From positions 1-59,124 of the forward strand of contig DOPM01000042.1 in assembly GCA_003513495.1 (NCBI GenBank): 59,124 nucleotides of DNA, in the 5' to 3' direction. Under the pieces are notes generated by a model that saw nothing but the letters and a program-made list of their open reading frames with translations, was not told the DNA's origin and did no database searches. This document shows positions 31,964 to 39,254 of this stretch, one piece after another. How positions within the stretch are numbered: the first letter of the stretch is position 1; each line of letters starts with the position of its first letter. A program made the position numbers and the translations under genes. This stretch comes from Desulfosporosinus sp. Its GTDB lineage: Bacteria > Bacillota > Desulfitobacteriia > Desulfitobacteriales > Desulfitobacteriaceae.

Positions 31964-32375
31964 ATGATTACTTCCTTTCCAACAATTAACTGAGGTGAAA
32001 ATATTTTTGTACGGATTTAGGTTTAAACAGATAAAGAACAGGAACATGAACATATGGCGCTCCTGACAACTCCTGGTAAGGTTTATTTCGAAATAAGACA
32101 CTATGTTTATTGTAACAGTCAGCGACCACCTTCGCTTGCAAAAAAGTCAACACATACGAAGACAGTGTCTGCAAGAAGGGCTACTATGTGCGAAGACAGT
32201 GTCTGCAAGAAGAGCTACTATGTGCGAAGACAGTGTCTTCGTGTGTGTGTGTGTGCGTGAGGAGTACTAGCTAGTTTCCATAATGAGCATATAATTATAC
32301 GACATTTGAATAAATGAAACCTTCAGCATAAATAGTTGCCAATATGAGAAACTATTTAAAAAAGGGGTGTGAAGC
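31964..32375. other. Intergenic region with tandem repeats
   Basis: Between the divergent NUDIX and rubrerythrin genes. Holds the 34-bp tandem repeat at 32157-32257. Outside it I see only AT-rich sequence with no clear gene. The rubrerythrin SD is AAAGGGGTGTG. Confidence 0.5.
32157..32257 (+). repeat. 34-bp tandem repeat with palindromic cap and (GT)n
   Basis: Two full units, CGAAGACAGTGTCTGCAAGA plus 14 more bases, at 32157-32190 and 32191-32224 (one base different). A third, truncated unit ends as the perfect palindrome CGAAGACAGTGTCTTCG (32225-32241) and runs into a GT dinucleotide tract. The same palindrome and unit occur inverted at 49341-49430. The two-unit array with no unique spacers is not a CRISPR. 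Confidence 0.85.
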
Positions 32376-32963
32376 ATGATATTCTCTGAAACCGAATCAT
32401 TCAAAAATCTAAGCGATGCCTTTGCAGGCGAGTCACAGGCGCGCAATCGTTATGTTTTTTGTGCTAGTGTGGCTAAGAAAGAAGGGTATCAACATATTCA
32501 AGCTGTTTTTGAGGAAACAGCCGATAATGAAAAGGAACATGCCAAAGTGTTTTATAAGCTTCTTGTTGCTCATACTAAGGAAGAAACAAACACCCTACAT
32601 GTTGATGCGGATTATCCGTTAGTATATAAAGATACTCTGACGAATTTAAGGGCTGCTGCAGCTGGAGAAAGAGAAGAATGGGCAGAAATCTACTCAAAGT
32701 TCGCCGCTACTGCAGGGAAGGAAGGATTCCCCGATATCGCTAAGGCTTTTCAAACAATTGCCGAAATTGAAAAGCACCACATGACTCGTTTTGATCATTA
32801 CGCCGATGAACTTGAAAATGGAACAATTTTTAGTAAAGATAAGCCGACTGTATGGAAATGTACAAACTGTGGCTATATACATGAAGGCCCTGAAGCGCCC
32901 GGAGAATGTCCAGCTTGTGCACATCCACAAGGATACTTCTCAGAACTTCCTGAAAAATACTAA
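32376..32963 (+). CDS. Rubrerythrin
   Basis: Peroxide-reducing non-heme diiron protein for oxidative-stress defence in anaerobes. 195 residues. A ferritin-like four-helix domain has the two E-x-x-H half-sites (ESQARNRY, ETADNEKEHAKVFYKLL, EREEWAEIYSKFAATA, IAEIEKHHMTRF). A C-terminal rubredoxin-like domain has WKCTNCGYIHEG and CPACAHPQGYF. Monocistronic; terminator at 33044. Regulation by PerR is common but no box was identified. Confidence 0.95.
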   Translation: MIFSETESFKNLSDAFAGESQARNRYVFCASVAKKEGYQHIQAVFEETADNEKEHAKVFYKLLVAHTKEETNTLHVDADYPLVYKDTLTNLRAAAAGEREEWAEIYSKFAATAGKEGFPDIAKAFQTIAEIEKHHMTRFDHYADELENGTIFSKDKPTVWKCTNCGYIHEGPEAPGECPACAHPQGYFSELPEKY

Positions 32964-33043
32964 TCAAGAAGGCCGTATAGGTTGAACTTATTTGTAATGA
33001 CTCCTAAAGATTAGATGAGGTTATTTCGCTAGGCGGCTTGTTG

Positions 33044-33080
33044 GGTTTGAGTTCGATATTGTATCGGACTCAAACCTTTT
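33044..33080 (+). terminator. Terminator after rubrerythrin
   Basis: GGTTTGAGTTCGAT / ATCGGACTCAAACC stem, 5-nt loop, TTTT tail. Confidence 0.85.
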
Positions 33081-33238
33081 AACTTTCCTTCTGAGATTTG
33101 TATTTTTTTTCATAGCACAACATTTTAGAATAATTTCTTCATGACTCAAACAACTGTACTTCCAATTGTCAGTAATGTCCTGCAATTGGGGTGCAGTTAT
33201 TTTTCGGCTGTAACAAATTATTGAAAAATCTATAGGAA

Positions 33239-33531
33239 TTTGTAACGGATACAGACTATTTGCCAGGCACTATTGGTATATATTTTAGATCTACGATGGG
33301 GGTAGATCCAAAATATTATAACAGTAAACAGGGTTTTAACGAACGTTTACAGAATATTAAAGAAGTTAAGCCGAAATCCAAAATACCCATTATGCTATCG
33401 CCTGTGTTTATTTCACAATACAATCGTTTGCGGACCAGGACAAAGTTGAAGAAATTTTAATTTCTAAGAATGTAATGAGTAAAATGGTTAACGAGATATC
33501 TAATATCCTAAGTGGAAAGGGGCAATATGAA
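33239..33531 (+). pseudogene. Possible 3' remnant of a gene upstream of the MetH-activation protein
   Basis: An open stretch without a start or SD reads LPGTIGIYFRSTMGVDPKYY followed by NSKQGFNERLQNIKEVKPKS up to about 33415. The protein-like sequence then continues in the next frame (FADQDKVEEILISKNVMSKM, VNEISNILSGKGQYE) into the start of the following gene. This looks like the frameshifted C-terminal end of a decayed protein, perhaps a methyltransferase-type neighbour of the B12-activation gene. The identity is not recognised. A single sequencing error would give the same picture. Confidence 0.35.
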
Positions 33532-34206
33532 ATGGAACCAATAATTCTTCATCTTCCTTTTGAACTCTCAGAGGAACAATTGCTAAAAATGCTTCGATTG
33601 AAGGAAGGGCATCCATATCGAAGTCGAATATTAGAATTAGCAGAAGAAGCAAGAAATATTGCTAAACCCAAGGTGATTTATAAGCATGCCTATGTGGATT
33701 CAAGTGATGAACATAACGTTATTATCGATGGAATCAAGTTCAAAAGCCGTATTTTAAGTGTTAACTTGGAAAATATTCATCGGGTTTTTCCCTTTGTGGT
33801 AACTAGTGGTGTGGAATTAGAAGCATGGGGAAAGGGAATTACAGATATGTTTGAAAACTTTTGTGCAGATACAATCCAAGAAATAATACTTGAATCGGCT
33901 TCGGAAAATTTCAAAACCATCCTTGATGAGGAATTCGGATTAACTTCTGCTTCGAATATGAACCCCGGTTCGTTGCCTGATTGGCCGATAACAGAGCAAA
34001 AACCCCTTTTCCAATTGCTCGGTCAGGTTAAAGAACAAATCGGTGTGGAACTTACAGAAAGTTTTCTTTTGCTGCCTGTGAAATCCATTTCCGGAATTCG
34101 TTTTCCGAAGGAAGGAACCTTTGAAAATTGCCAACTATGTCCACGGGAAAAATGCCCTGGGCGAAAATCACCGTATGATCCGGAGCTTAAAGCAAAGTAT
34201 CAGTAA
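33532..34206 (+). CDS. Vitamin-B12-dependent methionine synthase activation-domain protein
   Basis: 224 residues. The C-terminal part matches the MetH reactivation (Met_synt_B12) fold: a segment around VVTSGVELEAWGKGITDMFE, NPGSLPDWPITEQKPLFQLL, GVELTESFLLLPVKSISGIRFP. It ends in a Cys-rich tail NCQLCPREKCPGRKSPYD that could bind a cluster. Such stand-alone proteins usually accompany corrinoid methyltransferases and help reactivate Co(II). I choose ATG 33532 (AAAGGGG SD, 9-nt spacing) over ATG 33475, which has no SD. It is followed 25 nt later by a hydantoinase/oxoprolinase-type ATPase gene. No corrinoid protein is encoded nearby. Confidence 0.8.
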   Translation: MEPIILHLPFELSEEQLLKMLRLKEGHPYRSRILELAEEARNIAKPKVIYKHAYVDSSDEHNVIIDGIKFKSRILSVNLENIHRVFPFVVTSGVELEAWGKGITDMFENFCADTIQEIILESASENFKTILDEEFGLTSASNMNPGSLPDWPITEQKPLFQLLGQVKEQIGVELTESFLLLPVKSISGIRFPKEGTFENCQLCPREKCPGRKSPYDPELKAKYQ

Positions 34207-34231
34207 GTTTTCTTTAATTGGAGGGATTAAA

Positions 34232-36253
34232 TTGGGGTGGATTTTAGGGATAGATACTGGTGGAACGTATACCGATGGAGTGATTATCGATCCGGCTTCA
34301 AAGGAAATAATTGCAAAATCAAAAGCTCTTACAACACTTGAAGACTTAACAATTGGAATTCGCAACTGTCTTGATAGTCTAGGCGCAACAACCTTTAATA
34401 CATTGTCTATGGTCTCCCTTTCAACAACCCTTGCGACGAATACAATTGTTGAAGGCCGCGGGTGTGAAGTTGGATTAATCCAGGTTGGTCGTAAACCCAA
34501 CGGAATTCTGCCAACTGAGCACGTCATCCTGACTCCTGGCGGACATGATATAAAAGGATGGCCCATGGAAGATTTGGACCTGGACTTACTGCGGGGGCAG
34601 CTTGTCTCTTTTAAGGGTAAGGTTGAAGCCGTTGCGGTTTCCGGATACCTCAGTATACGTAACCCTGAACATGAACTTCAGGTTCGGGATCTTGTTCAAG
34701 AAGTGCTTCATATACCGGTTGTGTGTGCCCATGAATTGACCACAACCCTAGGTTTATATGAGCGTACTGTGACCGCAGTACTTAATGCTAGACTTCTCCC
34801 AGTCATTGCAGAACTTATTCAATCCGTTAAAAAGGTTCTTGCCGAACAAGAGATAAATGCACCTGTAATGATTGTTAAAGGCGATGGCAGTTTAATGAGT
34901 GAACAAGTCGCTCGTGAGAAACCCATCGAAACAATTCTATCTGGTCCTGCTTCAAGTATTATTGGAGGTACATATCTTACCCCCACGGATAATGCTTTAA
35001 TCGTTGACATAGGGGGAACAACGACCGATATCGCCCTCGTCGAGGAAGGTATTCCTCGTTTAACCCAAGAGGGGGCGGTAGTAGGCGGGTGGTTTACTCG
35101 TGTCCATTCCGCTGAAATAAATACCTATGGACTTGGCGGGGATAGTCAGATTCAGATGACTAAAGACCGGAAGCTCCTTGTGGGACCTCGGCGTGCTTTT
35201 CCTCTTTGCTATGTGGCTTCCCAATATCCTTCTATCGAGAAGGAGCTTCTTCAATATGCCTCAAAGATAGTAAACACTTCAGTTATTCAGTCTGTTGATT
35301 GCTTTGTGGCCTTTCCCCGTCAAAATCGTGAAACGCTGTCACCTTCAGAAATTAAATTGCTTAATTTACTGGGATCGGGACCCCATACTTTTTACTATTT
35401 AGCCGAAAAAATGGAAGTAGACCCTATTCTCTTCAGCTCAGAGTCCTACCTTCAGAAACTAATAAATCTCGGGCTGATTGCCCGTGTTACTCTAACACCT
35501 ACAGACATCCTTCATGTACGTGGGACTTATACAGCTTGGAATGATCAAGTTGCAAAGCTGGGATGCGAGCTTTTAGCTCAAAAAATGGGGAAATCCTTAG
35601 AAGATTTTTTGAATGCAGCCTCTGAAAGGATAATTGATAATCTTTGTTTTACCATAATCCAAAGCTTCCAAATGTATGAAGGCAACAGCAGCAATCCTCT
35701 GAGCAATGAACAGGTTATGTATTATTTAAATAAGGCCCTTCATCCACAAGAGAATGGTTTGCTTCATTGTCGACTTAATGCGGGTATGCCTATCATCGGA
35801 ATTGGTGCACCGGCCCATGCTTGGTTACCCCAAGTCGCTAAGCTTTTAAATACACCATTGCTTGTTCCAGAACATGCTGAAGTAGCAAATGCGGTAGGAG
35901 CCGCAGTTGGAAAAATTGTTGTAAACGTTGAGACGATGATTCGACCGGATTCAAACTTTGGCGGGTTTGTCGTTTATTCGCTAAAGGGACACAAACATTT
36001 AGATGAATTTGAGGAAGCGGTCGATTATGCCGAGAATGAAGCCCGGAAGCATGCTTCACGGGAAGCAGAAAAAACTGGAGCCCAGCACTATGAGCTTATT
36101 GTTAAACGTGAAGATATTAACGCTGAGATCAATTATTCTCCGGATCATCCCCTTTTTATTGAATGCAAAATTAAAGTCACAGCAATCGGAACTTCGACTG
36201 GTCATAAATTAAAAGGCTTGCAATTCAGCGGAAATATGAACATAATGGTATAG
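34232..36253 (+). CDS. Hydantoinase/oxoprolinase-family (ASKHA) protein with internal winged-helix-like insert
   Basis: 673 residues. The HyuA N-terminal domain begins GWILGIDTGGTYTDGVIIDP. The phosphate loop of the second lobe is ALIVDIGGTTTDIALVEEG (about 255-270), and GIGAPAHAWLPQVAKLLNTP and ANAVGAAVGKI come near residues 525-560. Around residues 368-430 an insertion, SPSEIKLLNLLGSGPHTFYY...YLQKLINLGLIARV, has the spacing of a winged helix. The start is TTG 34232 with GGAGGG. HyuA-like proteins hydrolyse ATP to open or form lactam-type substrates. No HyuB partner gene is present, and pairing with a B12-activation protein suggests a different job, such as corrinoid reactivation. Confidence 0.82.
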   Translation: MGWILGIDTGGTYTDGVIIDPASKEIIAKSKALTTLEDLTIGIRNCLDSLGATTFNTLSMVSLSTTLATNTIVEGRGCEVGLIQVGRKPNGILPTEHVILTPGGHDIKGWPMEDLDLDLLRGQLVSFKGKVEAVAVSGYLSIRNPEHELQVRDLVQEVLHIPVVCAHELTTTLGLYERTVTAVLNARLLPVIAELIQSVKKVLAEQEINAPVMIVKGDGSLMSEQVAREKPIETILSGPASSIIGGTYLTPTDNALIVDIGGTTTDIALVEEGIPRLTQEGAVVGGWFTRVHSAEINTYGLGGDSQIQMTKDRKLLVGPRRAFPLCYVASQYPSIEKELLQYASKIVNTSVIQSVDCFVAFPRQNRETLSPSEIKLLNLLGSGPHTFYYLAEKMEVDPILFSSESYLQKLINLGLIARVTLTPTDILHVRGTYTAWNDQVAKLGCELLAQKMGKSLEDFLNAASERIIDNLCFTIIQSFQMYEGNSSNPLSNEQVMYYLNKALHPQENGLLHCRLNAGMPIIGIGAPAHAWLPQVAKLLNTPLLVPEHAEVANAVGAAVGKIVVNVETMIRPDSNFGGFVVYSLKGHKHLDEFEEAVDYAENEARKHASREAEKTGAQHYELIVKREDINAEINYSPDHPLFIECKIKVTAIGTSTGHKLKGLQFSGNMNIMV

Positions 36254-36289
36254 AACATTCTGAATATTACACAAAACGGAGGGGAAGGA

Positions 36290-37477
36290 ATGAGAGTACC
36301 TAGTAAAGAATTAGAAAAACGAGTTGCTGATTTTCAAGTCAACCTAAGGAAGAGGGAAATTGACGGAGCACTATTGGTTCAACGAGCGGATACACTCTAT
36401 TATACGGGGACTGCTCAAAATGTTCATATCTACATTCCGGTGGAAGGAAGGCCGCTTGTCCTTGCCTATCGAGATTTCGACAGAGCTCAGAAGGAAAGTT
36501 CTTGGGAGGTCTTTCCCCTTAGAGGGATGTCAAAAATTCCTAATAATATCCAAGAAGCCGGACTCCCCTTGCCAAGAATATTGGGACTGGAATTGGATGT
36601 TCTCCCTGTAAATCAGTATGAGCGTTATTTAAAAACATTTCCGGAAGTTAGGATGGTGGATATCTCCAAAGAGGTACGCCGACAGCGTTCAGTTAAGACG
36701 AGTTGGGAGATAGCTCGACTTGAAGAAAGTGCAAGAATCTTACCCTTGGTGCTCGAATTTGCCAAGGAAGTTCTTCATCCTGGGATGAGTGAGGTCGAAT
36801 TCGAAGGATTGTTAGAAGGCAAGGCAAGGTCACTCGGTCATGGTGGTCACGTTCGTATGCGAGGATTTGATTCTGAGTTTCATGTTGGTGTAATCGCTTC
36901 AGGTGCTCGAGCAGCAGTTCGTAGTTGCTTTGATGGGCCTGTCACAGGACAAGGTATCTCCATTGCCCATCCGAATGGAGCTTCTATGGAGCAGATTCAG
37001 AAAGGTGAACCGATTGTTATAGATATGGTGACCGTCGTTAACGGTTATCAGATTGACCAAACCCGAATTTTGAGTTTAGGACCTTTATCCGAAGAGCTGA
37101 CAATCGCCTATGAGACAGCAAGACAGGTGGAGGAGAGAATTCGCAGGGCCTTGATACCGGGACGGGTAGCGGGTGAAGTTTATGAAGAAATTCTAAACTG
37201 GGTCCAGGAGAATACGCCTTACGGAGATAATTTCATGGGCTATGGAACAGCGAAGGTCCGCTTTGTTGGGCATGGTGTAGGCTTAGAACTTGATGAGCTC
37301 CCAACCATTAGCAAAGGATCCAGTGAGGTCTTGGAATCTGGAATGGTAGTGGCTATTGAACCTAAGTTTGTTTTCCCCGGGGTTGGAGTCGTTGGGATTG
37401 AAGATACAGTCGTCATTGAATCTGACCTGGGTGCAAGATATTTATCCGTAACACCAAGAGAATTAATAGTTCTTTAA
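36290..37477 (+). CDS. M24-family metallopeptidase (Xaa-Pro dipeptidase/creatinase-like)
   Basis: 395 residues, with an N-terminal creatinase domain (about 1-150) and a pita-bread catalytic domain. The metal ligands are visible in order: VIDMVTVVNGYQIDQTR (two Asp), RFVGHGVGLELDELP (His), MVVAIEPKFVFPG (Glu) and GVVGIEDTVVI (Glu). Probably cleaves Xaa-Pro bonds. GGAGGGG SD before ATG. Thirty-six nt after the HyuA-like gene, so likely the same operon; whether it shares a substrate with it is unclear. Confidence 0.9.
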   Translation: MRVPSKELEKRVADFQVNLRKREIDGALLVQRADTLYYTGTAQNVHIYIPVEGRPLVLAYRDFDRAQKESSWEVFPLRGMSKIPNNIQEAGLPLPRILGLELDVLPVNQYERYLKTFPEVRMVDISKEVRRQRSVKTSWEIARLEESARILPLVLEFAKEVLHPGMSEVEFEGLLEGKARSLGHGGHVRMRGFDSEFHVGVIASGARAAVRSCFDGPVTGQGISIAHPNGASMEQIQKGEPIVIDMVTVVNGYQIDQTRILSLGPLSEELTIAYETARQVEERIRRALIPGRVAGEVYEEILNWVQENTPYGDNFMGYGTAKVRFVGHGVGLELDELPTISKGSSEVLESGMVVAIEPKFVFPGVGVVGIEDTVVIESDLGARYLSVTPRELIVL

Positions 37478-37567
37478 GATTATTTTTGATGATTTGGTAA
37501 TAAGACATTGGAGTATGTGCGTTTGATGATATAATAGCGTAGATTTTGTAGAATTTCAGGACAAAGG

Positions 37568-37594
37568 TCCCTGCCTAAGCGGCAGGGATTTTTT
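37568..37594 (+). terminator. Terminator after the M24 peptidase operon
   Basis: TCCCTGCC-TAAGC-GGCAGGGA with T6 tail. Confidence 0.9.
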
Positions 37595-37614
37595 GGTCCT
37601 AGATAGAAACTATA

Positions 37615-37703
37615 ACTAGTGGCGCTAATTCCCTAGGGAGATTGAACCACTAGAAACTGGGGAATACTTACCTTAATCTGATTGGATCGAGGACTAGTGG
37701 AGG
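37615..37703 (+). promoter_or_regulatory. Possible SD-sequestering alternative stems
   Basis: ACTAGTGG at 37615-37622, CCACTAG at 37647-37653, and ACTAGTGG again at 37693-37700, where the last GG forms part of the SD GGAGG (37699-37703) of the next gene. The middle copy can pair with either outer copy: one pairing leaves the SD free, the other covers it. This resembles a translational switch, but no known riboswitch class is recognised. Confidence 0.4.
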
Positions 37704-37709
37704 AAAACC

Positions 37710-38009
37710 ATGAAAGAGAACTATGTTTGGCTAAGTTCCAAGGAGCTTAACCTAATGCTAAAAGGCTCGTTGCAATGGATAGATATATCCCCTCGGGTGA
37801 CCTCATCTAAAGTTGGAATGCGGAAACTGAGTGAATCTCTGGGCAAACCATCCATTGCTAAACCTACTGAGCAAATAGAGCGAAATCCCTCACGGCTACA
37901 AGGGATATATTCAAAACGACTTGAAGGGCAACCTGTCATTTGGTTGTTGGGCGGTGTTGGTTTACTAACACTATCTTCTTGGTTTTACTTTGTTATAGTT
38001 TCAAAGTAG
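37710..38009 (+). CDS. Small single-pass membrane protein, 99 aa, unrecognised
   Basis: Hydrophilic N-terminal 70 residues (MKENYVWLSSKELNLMLKGS, then SLGKPSIAKPTEQIERNPSR) and one C-terminal hydrophobic segment (PVIWLLGGVGLLTLSSWFYFVIVS, about 75-98). An excellent SD, GGAGG, lies 7 nt before ATG. Monocistronic between two terminators. No signal peptide or known domain; it would be tail-anchored in the membrane. Function unknown. Confidence 0.75.
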   Translation: MKENYVWLSSKELNLMLKGSLQWIDISPRVTSSKVGMRKLSESLGKPSIAKPTEQIERNPSRLQGIYSKRLEGQPVIWLLGGVGLLTLSSWFYFVIVSK

Positions 38010-38037
38010 TTGTAAACAGATATTTTTCAGAGAGGAG

Positions 38038-38072
38038 AAGGGGTACGTCAGAAAATAGACGTAACCCTTTTT
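38038..38072 (+). terminator. Terminator before ctsR
   Basis: AAGGGGTACGTC / GACGTAACCCTT stem with one mismatch, 8-nt loop, T5 tail. Confidence 0.85.
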
Positions 38073-38155
38073 CAGTTAAACTCGTCTAACTAAGGCTAGG
38101 GTTAAATCCAATAAATACATCTTGCAATAACCTATTAAATTTTTGCAAAAAATCT

Positions 38156-38184
38156 TTGCAAAAATATATAAATTTGGGTATCAT
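38156..38184 (+). promoter_or_regulatory. Sigma-A promoter of the ctsR operon
   Basis: TTGCAA (38156-38161), 17-bp spacer, TATCAT (38179-38184), directly upstream of the CtsR operator. Confidence 0.65.
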
Positions 38185-38193
38185 ATAACTAGA

Positions 38194-38210
38194 AGGTCAG
38201 GGAAGGTCAA
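38194..38210 (+). promoter_or_regulatory. CtsR operator
   Basis: Tandem heptads AGGTCAG-GGA-AGGTCAA, matching the CtsR consensus RGTCAAANANRGTCAAA with its direct-repeat spacing of 3. It overlaps the predicted transcription start, giving autoregulated, heat-inducible control of ctsR-mcsA-mcsB-clpC. Confidence 0.85.
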
Positions 38211-38254
38211 TAATATGTATCTAGAAATATTACGTTGACAAGGAGACATAAACA

Positions 38255-38725
38255 ATGGGAAACCTAGCGGATCGCATTGAGGAATACTTGAAACAGATTC
38301 TAGAAAAAACATCAGAAGGATATATTGTGTTACAACGAAGTGAGCTCGCAGGTGAGTTTGCCTGTGTTCCATCTCAGATTAACTATGTATTAGACACTCG
38401 TTTTACAGTTGAAAGAGGGTACCTTGTCGAAAGTCGCCGAGGGGGCGGAGGATATCTGAGAATAATTCGCTTAGGATTGGGTATTGAAGGGCAGTATCAA
38501 CAAGTAATGCGTCAACTAGTTGGAGAACAACTTTCCCGTGACCGATCAAATGCCTTGGTGGAACGGCTTTTAGATGAGGAACTAATAACTCCTAGGGAAG
38601 CGGCGCTGATTAAGAGCGTGCTTTCTGGCAATAATTTAGGTGGAGAATTTAGAGATTGGGATGCTTTGCGGGCACGCCTTATGAAGGATATTTTAACAAC
38701 CTTAAGTAGAGATGATTTGGTGTAA
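38255..38725 (+). CDS. ctsR: Heat-shock repressor CtsR
   Basis: 156 residues. DNA-binding domain with RSELAGEFACVPSQINYVLDTRFT, and the glycine-rich heat-sensing wing YLVESRRGGGGYLRIIRL near residue 60. The C-terminal dimerisation/McsB-interaction domain follows. Represses class III heat-shock genes, and its DNA binding is lost at high temperature or after McsB/ClpC action. First gene of a four-gene operon, 13 nt before mcsA. Confidence 0.96.
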   Translation: MGNLADRIEEYLKQILEKTSEGYIVLQRSELAGEFACVPSQINYVLDTRFTVERGYLVESRRGGGGYLRIIRLGLGIEGQYQQVMRQLVGEQLSRDRSNALVERLLDEELITPREAALIKSVLSGNNLGGEFRDWDALRARLMKDILTTLSRDDLV

Positions 38726-38738
38726 AGGAGGAGTTAGA

Positions 38739-39254
38739 ATGCTTTGTCAACATTGTCAACAGAAAGAGGCTATTATGCAATTGTTTATAACAGAAAATGG
38801 ACAAACTCGTGAGGTCTACCTCTGCGAGACTTGTGCTAAAAAAACTCAGGAAGTAAGTTTTGTTTTTCATCCCGCTATTGTACCGGAGTTTTTACAAGCA
38901 CTTTTTGGCTTTAATGCTACGACAAAAGAGCAACCTATGGAGATGAAGTGTCCTAAATGTGGAATTAGCTTTTCTCGAATTACCCAAGTCGGAAAGCTCG
39001 GCTGCAGCACCTGTTATGAAACCTTTGAAAATCAGCTTGAGCCGTTGTTGCGTCGAGTGCATGGTGGAGGGCAAAATGTCGGTAAGATCCCTGTAAGACG
39101 TGGAGCTGAGATTAGAAGTCGAGTGGAACAACGAAAATTAAAGGAAACACTTAAAAACTTGATTGAACAAGAAGCCTTTGAGGAGGCTGCTATAGTAAGG
39201 GATCAGATTCGCAAAATTGAACAATCGACGGGAGGGGAAAAAAGTGAGTCGTAA
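38739..39254 (+). CDS. mcsA: McsA, activator of arginine kinase McsB
   Basis: 171 residues. Four zinc-binding Cys pairs (MLCQHCQQ, LCETCAKK, CPKCGISF, GCSTCYETF) precede a C-terminal UVR domain (LKETLKNLIEQEAFEEAAIVRDQIRKIE). Zinc-dependent activator of McsB and partner in CtsR and ClpC control. ATG 38739 follows AAAGGAGG. Its end overlaps the mcsB start by 11 nt. Confidence 0.95.
   Translation: MLCQHCQQKEAIMQLFITENGQTREVYLCETCAKKTQEVSFVFHPAIVPEFLQALFGFNATTKEQPMEMKCPKCGISFSRITQVGKLGCSTCYETFENQLEPLLRRVHGGGQNVGKIPVRRGAEIRSRVEQRKLKETLKNLIEQEAFEEAAIVRDQIRKIEQSTGGEKSES

Noticed and set aside
32004..32101. N-terminal extension of the NUDIX protein
   Set aside because: No SD; ATG 31963 follows AAGGAAG and gives the expected start just before the zinc ribbon.
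32157..32257. Short direct repeats suggesting a CRISPR array
   Set aside because: Contiguous 34-bp units without unique spacers, ending in a palindrome and GT tract; no cas genes in the window.
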